Positions 43,868 through 51,878 of a DNA stretch of 64,000 nt are shown here, piece by piece (the first letter of the stretch is position 1; each line of letters begins with the position of its first letter). The stretch is from contig CAZWVB010000002.1 in NCBI GenBank assembly GCA_964637185.1, positions 1 to 64,000 of the forward strand. The letters are read 5' to 3'. This DNA is from CAZSVP01 sp964637185 (GTDB lineage: Bacteria; Patescibacteriota; Saccharimonadia; CAILAD01; BJGX01). The notes beneath the pieces are model-generated. The model was not told the origin of the DNA. It saw only the letters and a list, made by a program, of their open reading frames with translations, and ran no database searches. The position numbers were made by a program, and so were the translations under genes.

Positions 43868-45571
43868 CTACATATGTTCGGGCATTTCAATACCTAGCAG
43901 CCGCATGTTGTGTTGTAATAACAACCCTACTGTCTTGTTGATATTCGATCTGTAGTTAAGACTGTCATCGCCACTAATTATTTTGTTAGTGTTGTAGAAT
44001 TTATTATATAGTTGAGATATCTGGTGGCATGCCTCGCAGACCATGTGTGGGTCAAAATCATCAAGCGCCGACTGAAGACTGAGCGGTGTTGCCAAACAAG
44101 CAAGCACCAACGCACGCTCCTGCACAGTAAGGCTATCTGGCGGCTTGCCAGACTCTGTCTGTTTGGCCGTCTGTTTCTCTTGTACTGATCTGGTGCGAGC
44201 ATAGCCATACATGATGTAAGGTGCTGAGTTTCCTTCGAGCGAGAGCAGACTATCCCAGTCAAAAACCATATCGCTTTGACGGTTTTGTTGTAGGATTCCG
44301 TACTTGATGGCACCAATTGCTATCTGGTCGACTTTGGTAGACTCTATTGGGTTGTTCTTTTCTTTTTCTAGCTTAGCTACGCGCTTCTTGGCTTCGCTCA
44401 ACAGATCACTTAGCAACAAAATGTTGCCTTTTCTAGTGCTCATAGATGCATCTCGAAAGCGCATTCTACCGAACGCGACATGGAGATTCTGGGCTTTGGT
44501 GAGTTGTAGCCTATCTGCCACCTCAAAAACCTGTTGAAAATGTAGCCGCTGTGCACTATCCACCACTACTAGCATGGTGTCAGGCTTCCACTCTTGGTCC
44601 CAGAAGGCTATCCTGGCTAGATCTCTCGTCAGGTACAATGTGGTACCATCTTGCTTACGCACAATAGCTGGAGGCATATTTGGATCCTTCATGGGTGCCA
44701 CTAGTGCCCCATCACTTTCTACAAAATAACCGCTATCTATACCCTGATCTATGATGGGCTGCATTTTGTCTTCGTAAAAGCTTTCGCCATGAATATAATC
44801 AAACTCTACCCCAAGCTCGCGATAGATAGTGTCCACATCCGTCATACTCCAGTTGCAAATCTTCTGCCACAAAGCACGATTCTCCGGGTCGCCAGCCTCA
44901 AGCTTCTGATATTCGGCCCTGCCGGCATCATCTAGCTCCACATCAGCATCAGCCTCAATATGAAAACGCACATATAGTTTGAGTAGCTCAGCGACAGGAT
45001 TGGCTTCGATTGATTCAAGATCACCCCATTGTTTGACCGCCCAGATCAGCTTGCCAAACTGGGTACCTAGATCGCCAATAAAATTGTCAGCTATGACCTC
45101 TACTCCCAGACCACGGTACAGCCGCTTGATAGCGTCGCCGATTACTGTGCTCAGCAGATGATGCACCCCCATCGGTTTGCCCATGTTGGGATGAGAATAG
45201 TCCATCACTATCTTCTTTGGTTTGAGCTCAACATTTGCGGCCAGCCACTTCTCAACTCCAAGCTCTTCAATCGTGCTTAGTTGATTTATTAGATAGCTGG
45301 GCTGCAAACGAATATTTACAAACCCAGGTGCCACCGCCTCGGCACTAGCCACAATATCGGTCGAGCTTAGCTTACTAGCGATGTTCTGAGCCAAATCCAT
45401 AGGGTTGGCACCTACTTTTTTGGCGTTTTGGAGTGCCACATTGCTACTGACATCACCAAAGTTTATGTCGCAAAACGACAAAGTCTTTGCCAAACCATCG
45501 GTTGTGATGCCACTGGCCTTAGCTGCAGGGCCCAACTCGGCTGCTATGTCTTCAAAAATCTGATAAGCCAT
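43868..45571 (-). CDS. argS: Arginyl-tRNA synthetase
   Basis: 567 residues from the ATG at 45571; the frame extends upstream to 45655 but that part overlaps the smpB start region. DYSHPNMGKPMGVHHLLSTVIGDAI is the HIGH region, AFGRMRFRDASMSTRKGNILLL the KMSKS-equivalent, and the C-terminal DALR domain ends the protein. TATAAT ends nine bases before the ATG, and no ribosome binding site is seen. Divergent from smpB. Confidence 0.95.
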   Translation of the reverse strand: MAYQIFEDIAAELGPAAKASGITTDGLAKTLSFCDINFGDVSSNVALQNAKKVGANPMDLAQNIASKLSSTDIVASAEAVAPGFVNIRLQPSYLINQLSTIEELGVEKWLAANVELKPKKIVMDYSHPNMGKPMGVHHLLSTVIGDAIKRLYRGLGVEVIADNFIGDLGTQFGKLIWAVKQWGDLESIEANPVAELLKLYVRFHIEADADVELDDAGRAEYQKLEAGDPENRALWQKICNWSMTDVDTIYRELGVEFDYIHGESFYEDKMQPIIDQGIDSGYFVESDGALVAPMKDPNMPPAIVRKQDGTTLYLTRDLARIAFWDQEWKPDTMLVVVDSAQRLHFQQVFEVADRLQLTKAQNLHVAFGRMRFRDASMSTRKGNILLLSDLLSEAKKRVAKLEKEKNNPIESTKVDQIAIGAIKYGILQQNRQSDMVFDWDSLLSLEGNSAPYIMYGYARTRSVQEKQTAKQTESGKPPDSLTVQERALVLACLATPLSLQSALDDFDPHMVCEACHQISQLYNKFYNTNKIISGDDSLNYRSNINKTVGLLLQHNMRLLGIEMPEHM

Positions 45572-45580
45572 AATACATGC

Positions 45581-45613
45581 ATTATATCCGAATAGATCCC
45601 TATCAGCTATAAT
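45581..45613. promoter_or_regulatory. Divergent -10 elements of argS and smpB
   Basis: Minus-strand TATAAT at 45581-45586, nine bases before the argS ATG; plus-strand TATAAT at 45608-45613, six bases before the smpB ATG. Neither has a ribosome binding site. Both mRNAs should be leaderless or nearly so. Confidence 0.6.
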
Positions 45614-45619
45614 ACAAGC

Positions 45620-46069
45620 ATGAAAATTGTCGCTACCAATCGCCGCGCCAGGCATGACTACCAGATAACATCTACTATGGTAGTAGGTATTGTTTTGTCC
45701 GGAGCTGAAGTCAAGAGCGCCAAAGCTGGCAACCTAAGTCTCAAAGGTAGCTTCGTGCGCCAAAAAGACGACGAGCTATACCTAGTGAATGCTCATATTT
45801 CACCTTATAAGTTTGCGGCACAAGCTGACTACGACCCCACACGGGAGCGTAAACTCTTGGCGCATCGCCGCGAGATTGAGCAAATCGGTGCCCAAGCACA
45901 TGGTGCCAGTCTATCTGTTGTGCCTCTGGCAGCCGGCATCGAGCATGGGCTGGTAAAGTTGGAAATAGGCATTGGCCGCGGTAAGAAGATCTATGACAAA
46001 CGCAGCAGCCTGCGCCAAAAAGCCGCCGAGCGAGATATCGAGCGTGATATCAAAGCGAAATCAAAATAA
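45620..46069 (+). CDS. smpB: SsrA-binding protein SmpB
   Basis: 149 residues. N-terminal NRRARHDYQI, then GIVLSGAEVKSAKAGNLSLKGSFV, ISPYKFAAQADYDPTRERKLLAHRREI and GLVKLEIGIGRGKKIYDKRSSLRQKAAERD are the family signatures; the C-terminal helix is basic. SmpB delivers tmRNA to stalled ribosomes. The tmRNA gene is 6 kb downstream in this window. ATG sits six bases after TATAAT. Confidence 0.97.
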   Translation: MKIVATNRRARHDYQITSTMVVGIVLSGAEVKSAKAGNLSLKGSFVRQKDDELYLVNAHISPYKFAAQADYDPTRERKLLAHRREIEQIGAQAHGASLSVVPLAAGIEHGLVKLEIGIGRGKKIYDKRSSLRQKAAERDIERDIKAKSK

Positions 46070-46094
46070 TCGTTCTAAACCTGTTGATGGCATC

Positions 46095-46124
46095 AAATTG
46101 TACAATTTATTTGTGCTATAGCAC
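46095..46124. promoter_or_regulatory. Two adjacent perfect palindromes upstream of the aldolase gene
   Basis: AAATTGTACAATTT (46095-46108) and GTGCTATAGCAC (46113-46124), four bases apart, about 50 bases upstream of the aldolase -10. No U tract, so more like protein-binding sites than a terminator. Confidence 0.4.
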
Positions 46125-46184
46125 CGAGCTAACGTAAAAATCCCCCACTACAAATTAGGTGGCTTCTATGCTAACATAAGCATT

Positions 46185-47183
46185 ATGAATATGCACGACA
46201 CGATTGCACGGCTTTTTGTCGAGCCCAAAGGCATATTGGCAGCCGATGAGAGCAGCAAGACCGCGACCAAACGATTTGAAGCTGTCGGGATTGACTCCAC
46301 GACAGAAAATCGCCGCCTATACCGCCAAATGCTTTTTGAAACACCGGAGTTCGCACAATATATTAGTGGGGTCATACTATATGATGAGACGTTTTGGCAA
46401 TCCAACGATTCTGGCGTGAGCTTTGTTGACTACCTATCCAAGCTCGGTATCATACCTGGAATAAAGGTGGATTGTGGCCTAGTACCTCTCACCAACTTCG
46501 AGCCTGAGACAATTACCGAAGGCTTAGATGGTCTCGACGCACGGCTACACAAGTACGCCCAAGCTGGAGCCAGATTTACCAAATGGCGAGCAGCATTCCA
46601 AATCGATCAAGACAAATCCTTACCGACTATGGCGGCAATTCATGCCAACCTCAATCTCATGGCACGCTATGCTGCTTTGGTGCAGAGCCATCAGATGGTC
46701 CCGATTGTCGAACCAGAAGTACTATATGATGGCGAGCACACGATTGAGCTGTCTGCTGAGGTTACCAGCAATGTACTGCGCGTGCTATATGACTTACTTA
46801 CTGCTTACCGAGTTGATCTCTCCTGTACGATCCTAAAGACCAGCATGGTGTTGGCTGGCAACAAATCAGCTAAACCGTCTAGCCCGGATCAGGTGGCTAA
46901 CCATACACTGGAAGTATTACGGGAGCGTGTGCCATCTGAAGTTGGCGGAATCGTCTTTCTCAGCGGGGGCCAAACTCCTGAGCAAGCCAGCGCCAATCTC
47001 AACGCCATCGATAGTCAAGGCACGCAGCCATGGCCAATCACGTTTTCGTTTTCACGTGCCGTACAAGACCCAGCCATCAAAGTCTGGGCCGGCCAGTCCG
47101 CCAATGTTGCGGCCGCCCAAAAAGAGTTTGCTGTGTGGCTCGCCAAAAATGCTTTGGCGCGACGTGGCAAATTGAGCGAATAA
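46185..47183 (+). CDS. fba: Fructose-bisphosphate aldolase, class I
   Basis: 332 residues. GILAADESSKTATKRF near the start, RRLYRQMLF, GIKVDCG, GARFTKWRAAFQI, VPIVEPEVL, and the Schiff-base lysine in TILKTSMVLAG; then FLSGGQTPEQASANLNAI and FSFSRAVQ. Cleaves fructose 1,6-bisphosphate in glycolysis, metal-free. An extended -10 (TGC TAACAT) ends seven bases before the ATG, identical in form to the one before the galT-like gene; there is no ribosome binding site. Confidence 0.96.
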   Translation: MNMHDTIARLFVEPKGILAADESSKTATKRFEAVGIDSTTENRRLYRQMLFETPEFAQYISGVILYDETFWQSNDSGVSFVDYLSKLGIIPGIKVDCGLVPLTNFEPETITEGLDGLDARLHKYAQAGARFTKWRAAFQIDQDKSLPTMAAIHANLNLMARYAALVQSHQMVPIVEPEVLYDGEHTIELSAEVTSNVLRVLYDLLTAYRVDLSCTILKTSMVLAGNKSAKPSSPDQVANHTLEVLRERVPSEVGGIVFLSGGQTPEQASANLNAIDSQGTQPWPITFSFSRAVQDPAIKVWAGQSANVAAAQKEFAVWLAKNALARRGKLSE

Positions 47184-47222
47184 AATTTTGACAAAAAAGT
47201 TCAAAAATATAGCAAAAAGTTG

Positions 47223-47252
47223 TTGACACACCTGCAGCTTAAGCGGTATTAT
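47223..47252 (+). promoter_or_regulatory. Promoter of a short RNA
   Basis: TTGACA (47223-47228), 18-nt spacer, TATTAT (47247-47252), preceded by A-rich sequence that could act as an UP element. Confidence 0.6.
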
Positions 47253-47259
47253 TACTTTA

Positions 47260-47350
47260 GTGCTGCTGCACACATAAATTACTCAAAAACAAAAACAAAG
47301 CTCTTCCAACAGATCAGCCAAGGCCACAAGCCGAGGCTGATCTTCTTTTT
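47260..47350 (+). ncRNA. Candidate small RNA of about 90 nt
   Basis: Between a strong promoter and an intrinsic terminator (GATCAGCC 47312-47319 with GGCTGATC 47335-47342, then TTCTTTTT) there is no open frame. The 5' half is unstructured and holds AAAAACAAAAACAAA, the same A/C-rich text found near the 5' end of the large RNA at 37 kb. It could be an independent sRNA or a terminated leader for the glycosyltransferase 80 bases downstream. Confidence 0.45.
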
Positions 47351-47431
47351 AGCATTACGATTTCTGCCATAATTTTTGTGTGCGCCAATGCTCGTTTGTA
47401 TTTCAAACTTTTTTTAAGCAAAATAATATTC

Positions 47432-48121
47432 ATGCAAATTTCACTCGTCATCCCCGCCCACAACGAAGCCGAATATATAGGCCGATGTTTGGCCGCGGCG
47501 TCAGCCCAATCGCAGCCGTTTGCCGAAATAATTTTGGTCGACAACAATTGCGCTGACAAGACTATTGAAATCGCCCGCCACATGCAACTCAAAAATTTGC
47601 ACGTAGTTCGTGAAAACAAACAAGGCATCGGCCATGCCCGCAGCGCAGGATTTGACGCGGCTCGTAGCGACATTATTGCCCGCATAGATGCCGATACTAT
47701 CCTACCAACAGATTGGAATAAGCAAATATTAGCTGATTTTGACCAAGAAAAGCCCGATGCTATCACCGGCCCAGCCTACTTTTATGATTTCCCGCGTATT
47801 GTGCGACCTGCTATCACCTGGTTGCACATACGTCTCTACTTCCACCGCACCGCCCAAATGATGGGCAGCCCGACCCTGTGGGGCTCAAACATGGCAATTA
47901 CCAAGGCTATGTGGCAGCGAGTTAAGCCCAAAATTACTGATGACGACTCGCTGGTGCACGAGGATGTCGATCTTGCTCTCCAAATTCACCGTGCTGGCGG
48001 CAACATATACTTCGACCCGAAGCTCCTAGTGGGTGTCAAAATGCGTCAGCTCTACAGATCACCACGCAATACTATCGCTTACTTCCGCCGGCGCCGCACT
48101 ACCATTGAGCGCAGCAAGTAA
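47432..48121 (+). CDS. Family 2 glycosyltransferase
   Basis: 229 residues from the ATG at 47432 (MQISLVIPAHNEAEYIGRC); the frame opens earlier without signals. GT-A fold: VIPAHNE, VDNNCADKT, ARSAGFDAARSDIIARIDADT with the metal-binding DAD, and EDVDLALQIHRAG. No membrane helix. Transfers a sugar from a nucleotide donor, probably to a lipid or wall acceptor. It ends just before the GC-rich purE segment. Confidence 0.85.
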   Translation: MQISLVIPAHNEAEYIGRCLAAASAQSQPFAEIILVDNNCADKTIEIARHMQLKNLHVVRENKQGIGHARSAGFDAARSDIIARIDADTILPTDWNKQILADFDQEKPDAITGPAYFYDFPRIVRPAITWLHIRLYFHRTAQMMGSPTLWGSNMAITKAMWQRVKPKITDDDSLVHEDVDLALQIHRAGGNIYFDPKLLVGVKMRQLYRSPRNTIAYFRRRRTTIERSK

Positions 48122-48217
48122 CTGCTTACGCTGTACCAGCCCTGGCTTATCTGTTAGACTAGCGCAAGCGAAATCGTTCGCCAAACCCGCAAGTTCACAA
48201 CCGAAAGAGAGATCATC

Positions 48218-48715
48218 ATGATCCATGTGTTTTTGGGAAGCAAGAGCGATCTGGAGCTGGTCAAGGCCAGCGTCCGCCCGATCTTCAACCAGCTGTGCCA
48301 GGACCTGGACATCGGCCCTGGCTACATCCGATACCACATCTGTTCGGCTCACCGCAATTCAGATGAGCTGGCAGCCTTCGTGAAGAGGATCGTCGACGAA
48401 GTCGATCCCCAGATCGCCATCGGTGTGGCCGGCATGGCAGCTGCTCTGCCCGGTGCGCTGGCCGGTGCCAGCAAGATGCAAATCCCGGTGATCGGTGTGC
48501 CGCTCGACGAGGACGGCATCGACAGCTGCGCCTACATGCCACCCGGGGTACCGGTGATGTTGGCAGGAGTCGGCAAGCCGGGTCTCAAGAACGCCACGCT
48601 CGCCGCCATCCAGATCGAAGCGATGCGCAGCGCGCCAATTGCCGCATGGCTTCGTGACTACATGAGCGCCAACACCCCGTCAGCCAAGTTCGACATCGAC
48701 ATCAACGCCGACTGA
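48218..48715 (+). CDS. purE: PurE-like AIR carboxylase / N5-CAIR mutase
   Basis: 165 residues, normal PurE size. FLGSKSDLE and the catalytic ICSAHRNSDEL match class I PurE; ALPGALAGASKMQIPVIGVPL and PPGVPVMLAGVGKPGLKNATLAAIQI follow. The usual AHLPG histidine is Ala here (AALPG), and the C-terminal tail is long. It should produce CAIR in purine synthesis, with purC next. No other pur gene is in the window. GC content is far above the flanks and codons favour C/G at third positions, suggesting transfer. GAGAG lies upstream of the ATG. Confidence 0.85.
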   Translation: MIHVFLGSKSDLELVKASVRPIFNQLCQDLDIGPGYIRYHICSAHRNSDELAAFVKRIVDEVDPQIAIGVAGMAAALPGALAGASKMQIPVIGVPLDEDGIDSCAYMPPGVPVMLAGVGKPGLKNATLAAIQIEAMRSAPIAAWLRDYMSANTPSAKFDIDINAD

Positions 48716-48740
48716 GTCGGCTCACAACAGGAGAAACACC

Positions 48741-49640
48741 GTGACACTCACACCCATCTACACCGGTAAGGTCTGCGACATCTACGACGCAGGCGGCGGA
48801 CGTCAACTGCACGTCCGCACCGACCGCACCAGCGTGTTCGACGTGGTGCTACCCCAACAGGTGCAGGACCGTGGCAAGGTGCTCACCGAGATCAGCAACT
48901 TCTGGCTCGATCTGTACCCGGACGTGCCTCGGGCACACTTGCCCTACGGTCGGCCGGAGAAGTTCAGTTCGATCCCCGACCTGGCCTACCGCTCCACCTT
49001 GATGCGCGTGGCGGAGATGCTCAAGATCGAGTGCATCGTACGTGGCTACCTGACCGGCTCCGGTCTCAAGGAGTACAAGCGCGATGGCGGTCAGCTGTGC
49101 GGCATCCAGTTGCCAGATGGGCTGGTCGAGGCCAGCCAGCTGCCCGAGCCAATCTTCACCCCCAGCACCAAGGCTGAGAGCGGCCACGATGAGAACATCA
49201 GCTTCAAGGCCGCCGTGGACATCATCGAGGCGCAGTTCCCTGGCCGCGGCATGGAGCTGGTCACGCGCGCCAAGCTGATCTCGCTCGATCTGTACCGCCG
49301 GGCCGCGGCCCATGCCCGAGAGCGCGGCATCATCATCGCCGACACCAAGTTCGAGTTCGGGCTGATCGATGGCGAGCTGGTGCTGTGTGACGAGGTGCTC
49401 ACACCTGACAGCAGCCGGTTCTGGCCGGCGGAGCTGTGGGTACCCGGCCAGAGCACGCCCAGCTTCGACAAGCAGATCCTGCGCGATGTCTACCAGGCTC
49501 TCTACGACGAGGGCAAGTGGGATAAGAAGTACCCGGCGCCCGAGGTCGATCAGAAGCACTTCGAGCTCACCCGTGAGCGCTACATCGAGGGCTTCGTGAG
49601 GCTGACCGGCTCCAAGCCGGAGTTCCTCAAGGCAGCCTGA
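48741..49640 (+). CDS. purC: SAICAR synthase
   Basis: 299 residues from a GTG with AGGAG ten bases upstream. GKVCDIYD, RTDRTSVFDVV, IECIVRGYLTGSGLKEY, FTPSTKAESGHDENIS, IIADTKFEFG and DEVLTPDSSRFWP are diagnostic. Joins Asp to CAIR to give SAICAR, the step after PurE. The 25-base spacing and shared GC-rich composition show a two-gene cassette. With the rest of the pathway not in view, it may complement an environmental or host purine intermediate, or process another substrate. Confidence 0.95.
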   Translation: MTLTPIYTGKVCDIYDAGGGRQLHVRTDRTSVFDVVLPQQVQDRGKVLTEISNFWLDLYPDVPRAHLPYGRPEKFSSIPDLAYRSTLMRVAEMLKIECIVRGYLTGSGLKEYKRDGGQLCGIQLPDGLVEASQLPEPIFTPSTKAESGHDENISFKAAVDIIEAQFPGRGMELVTRAKLISLDLYRRAAAHARERGIIIADTKFEFGLIDGELVLCDEVLTPDSSRFWPAELWVPGQSTPSFDKQILRDVYQALYDEGKWDKKYPAPEVDQKHFELTRERYIEGFVRLTGSKPEFLKAA

Positions 49641-49661
49641 TCTCTGACCAACCTGCGGGTA

Positions 49662-49698
49662 GGCCGAGCGTCTGGGATAGCATCCCGGAGGCTCGGCC
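49662..49698 (+). terminator. GC-rich hairpin after purC, no U tract
   Basis: GGCCGAGC (49662-49669) pairs with GCTCGGCC (49691-49698), with an inner TGGGAT/ATCCC stem. Very stable, but no T run follows; termination is inferred from position. Confidence 0.55.
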
Positions 49699-49775
49699 AC
49701 CAGCCTGAGTATTCAAATCCGCTGTCCAGCGAATTGAATCTTCAGGTTGAAATAACTATGTTGTAAATACGACGT

Positions 49776-49816
49776 CAGCCCCCAGCGGGAGGCGGACGCC
49801 TGCTTGCTAGGGGCTG
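49776..49816 (-). terminator. GC-rich hairpin after the 121-aa gene, no U tract
   Basis: CAGCCCC (49776-49782) pairs with GGGGCTG (49810-49816) around an inner GGCG/CGCC stem. It lies just past the stop of the minus-strand gene at 49821. Same U-less form as the hairpins at 755 and 49662. Confidence 0.5.
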
Positions 49817-49820
49817 TTGA

Positions 49821-50186
49821 TCAGGAAGTGATGACTGCGTCTCTCCACAGAGATGCGATCGCTCGTTCACCTTCCTCCCGCGACACGATCGTAGGTGTGG
49901 CGTAGTGCAGGTCGCCGACGAACGACGTTCTCCAGGTACCCGAGGTGATCCTCGCTTTGTCCTGCTTTCCACAGAAGGTGCACAGGCGATAGCGGTTGCG
50001 ACCACTGTTACCCACCCATTCCAGTACTTCAGCGTGTGGGCAGGTAGCCCGCAGCTGATTGATCAGATCAGGAAGCTTCCGGGCGGCCTCCTGCGCTTGA
50101 CGGATCTGCAACCGCAGCAGGTTGAGTTTGTCCTGCAAGGTCACCTCGCCACCCAACTCCCGTGGGCCAGCGTCATCATCGATCAT
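49821..50186 (-). CDS. Zinc-binding hypothetical protein, GC-rich gene
   Basis: 121 residues; family not recognised. AGGAG six bases before the ATG. Residues 15-47 are a helix (LQDKLNLLRLQIRQAQEAARKL type), then CPH (Cys49, His51) and CTFCG (Cys69, Cys72) about 18 residues apart make a probable zinc site. The C-terminal 45 residues are mixed. No membrane segment. Composition matches the adjacent purE-purC pair but on the other strand. It may be a regulator or nucleic-acid binder, unproven. Confidence 0.7.
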   Translation of the reverse strand: MIDDDAGPRELGGEVTLQDKLNLLRLQIRQAQEAARKLPDLINQLRATCPHAEVLEWVGNSGRNRYRLCTFCGKQDKARITSGTWRTSFVGDLHYATPTIVSREEGERAIASLWRDAVITS

Positions 50187-50269
50187 GGTCTTCTCCTATT
50201 CGATCGAGGTTGCTACCTGGTGTAGCGAACTGCAAGTATGCTAGCATTTAGCAATAATAAATTCAACGA

Positions 50270-51085
50270 CTACTCGTGATAGTCGCGAAAAAGGGGTTTT
50301 ACCTTGGCAATATCTGTCAGCAGATCTTTGTTGCTGTATTTGCGGCGCTCTATCTGTTGCCAGCCTGGTCCGTCATTGCTAGGATCGGCCGGACTGACCG
50401 AATGCAGCCAGTTGAGATGGCTATCGAGCTGGCCACTCTCAGGATCTCGTCGGCTGTAGTGCAACACTTGGCAGTTAAATATCTTTACGCCTGGCTCCTT
50501 GGAAGACTCTAGCTCCATCCATCGGTTGATGGACAACCTCTCCAGCAGGAAGCGAAATCCCCACATCACCTCACCATGACAGACTATTATTACATTTTTG
50601 TCACTGCATTCGCGGTGCAGCGTATCGAGTACGTTGCGCAGACGCAAGGTCATATGGGCGATTGATTCTCCATTGGGCGGTACCCAGTAGAACGAATCGG
50701 TATCACGATGCTTCATAAGCTGCTCGGACTTGGCTTGGCGCTCCTCCCAGCTCATGTTGTCCAGATCGCCCCACTCGCGCTCGCGCAGCATGGGCTCCAC
50801 AAACCAATCTGGGCCATGTAGATCCAACAACGCTGCCGTCTCTTTGGCTCGTATGTAATCTGATACGATGCGTCGATCAAACATAGCCATATCGTTAGCC
50901 TTGAGCCACTTGCCGGCAGCCTTGGCTTGCCCCTGGCCTTTGTGCGTGAGACGATGTCTGGAACTATGTCTGTCTTGGAACTCTTTGGTATAAAAACTCG
51001 GATCGCCTTCTTTCGACTTGTGAGAGGCTAAGTTCTGCTCACTCTGGCCGTGGCGCACCAGTACTAGATTGATCGGCATGGTCAT
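50270..51085 (-). CDS. Histidine phosphatase family protein
   Basis: 271 residues. LVLVRHGQSEQN carries the phosphohistidine RHG motif, DYIRAKETAAL and REREWGDLDNM follow, and VCHGEVMWGF gives the second catalytic histidine. This is the phosphoglycerate-mutase-like superfamily, but the large size and C-terminal WLHSV...PGWQQIERRKYSN extension do not match GpmA or GpmB, so a specific substrate cannot be given. TACAAT ends six bases before the ATG, which suggests a leaderless mRNA. Confidence 0.85.
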   Translation of the reverse strand: MTMPINLVLVRHGQSEQNLASHKSKEGDPSFYTKEFQDRHSSRHRLTHKGQGQAKAAGKWLKANDMAMFDRRIVSDYIRAKETAALLDLHGPDWFVEPMLREREWGDLDNMSWEERQAKSEQLMKHRDTDSFYWVPPNGESIAHMTLRLRNVLDTLHRECSDKNVIIVCHGEVMWGFRFLLERLSINRWMELESSKEPGVKIFNCQVLHYSRRDPESGQLDSHLNWLHSVSPADPSNDGPGWQQIERRKYSNKDLLTDIAKVKPLFRDYHE

Positions 51086-51144
51086 AACAATATTGTAGTT
51101 GACTGCTTAACAGATAGATAGTCAAGATATTTTACCCAATAACG

Positions 51145-51190
51145 AAAAAGACCCACGGAATACGAAACCGTGTGGTCTTTTCCGTGGGTC
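51145..51190 (-). terminator. Terminator downstream of gmk with competing arms
   Basis: Minus strand: GACCCACGGA pairs with TCCGTGGGTC before a T run at 51149-51145. A second arm inside the loop (GACCACACGG) can also pair with the same 3' arm, so two alternative terminator hairpins are possible. Confidence 0.75.
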
Positions 51191-51219
51191 GATTGTCTGC
51201 TGCCAGCCCAGCTCGCTAC

Positions 51220-51780
51220 TTAGGCGCTCATTAGTGGCTCGATCAGGGCAATCAGCTCATGAGTGGCCTGCTCCAGGTCATTGTTGACAATCACCCTTGG
51301 CCAAATGGTAGTGAGGGCTGCGATCTCAGATGGTGCTGCCGCAAGTCGCTTCAGGGCTGCGGCCTTGTCTTCACTACCTCGTCCTAGAAGCCGTTGCTCG
51401 ACTACAGCCAACTGCTCCTCCAGATTGTTACCTGGCGGCAAGATCCCAACCAAGTAGGCATCTGGCTTCGCCGCCAACACCTGTTGTGCACCCTGGACCT
51501 CTATCTCAAGCAGGGTATGTCCTTCTTCGCGGTACCAAGAGCCGTAGAGGTTGCCGCCAAACTCTGCCCACTCGAGAAATTCGCCTCTCTCAACTGCCTG
51601 CATGAACTCATCGCGAGAGACATACTGGTAACGCTTGATACCATCGTCGTCGCCCACACGCCATTCCCGGGTAGTCCAGGAGAGACCGACTTGAAGCTCG
51701 GGAAATCGATCAAGAACTCTGCGAAGCAAGGTACCCTTACCCACACCAGATGGGCCCGACACTACTATCAGTATGCTCAT
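51220..51780 (-). CDS. gmk: Guanylate kinase
   Basis: 186 residues. VVSGPSGVGKGTLL P-loop, LSWTTREWRVGDDDG (GMP-binding Arg and Tyr/Asp region), EFLEWAEFGGNLYG, LLEIEVQGAQQV. The order follows Gmk, though the usual SxTTRxPRxGE reads SWTTREWRVGD. Phosphorylates GMP to GDP. Weak AAGGCGG upstream. Lies between the tmRNA terminator and a histidine phosphatase gene. Confidence 0.92.
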   Translation of the reverse strand: MSILIVVSGPSGVGKGTLLRRVLDRFPELQVGLSWTTREWRVGDDDGIKRYQYVSRDEFMQAVERGEFLEWAEFGGNLYGSWYREEGHTLLEIEVQGAQQVLAAKPDAYLVGILPPGNNLEEQLAVVEQRLLGRGSEDKAAALKRLAAAPSEIAALTTIWPRVIVNNDLEQATHELIALIEPLMSA

Positions 51781-51851
51781 GATGCCGCCTTTGGTAGTGG
51801 TCTAGTTGAACTGGTGTACTTTACCACTCCTGTAGCCATCTAGCAAGTATC

Positions 51852-51873
51852 AAAAAAGACCCATTGCTGGGTC
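51852..51873 (-). terminator. tmRNA terminator
   Basis: Minus strand: GACCCA, loop GCAA, TGGGTC followed by six T. It begins a few bases after the CCA end of tmRNA. Confidence 0.9.
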
Positions 51874-51878
51874 GCTTT

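Noticed and set aside
48849..49700. 283-codon frame antisense to purC
   Set aside because: A shadow caused by GC-rich codon bias; the sense frame has every PurC motif.
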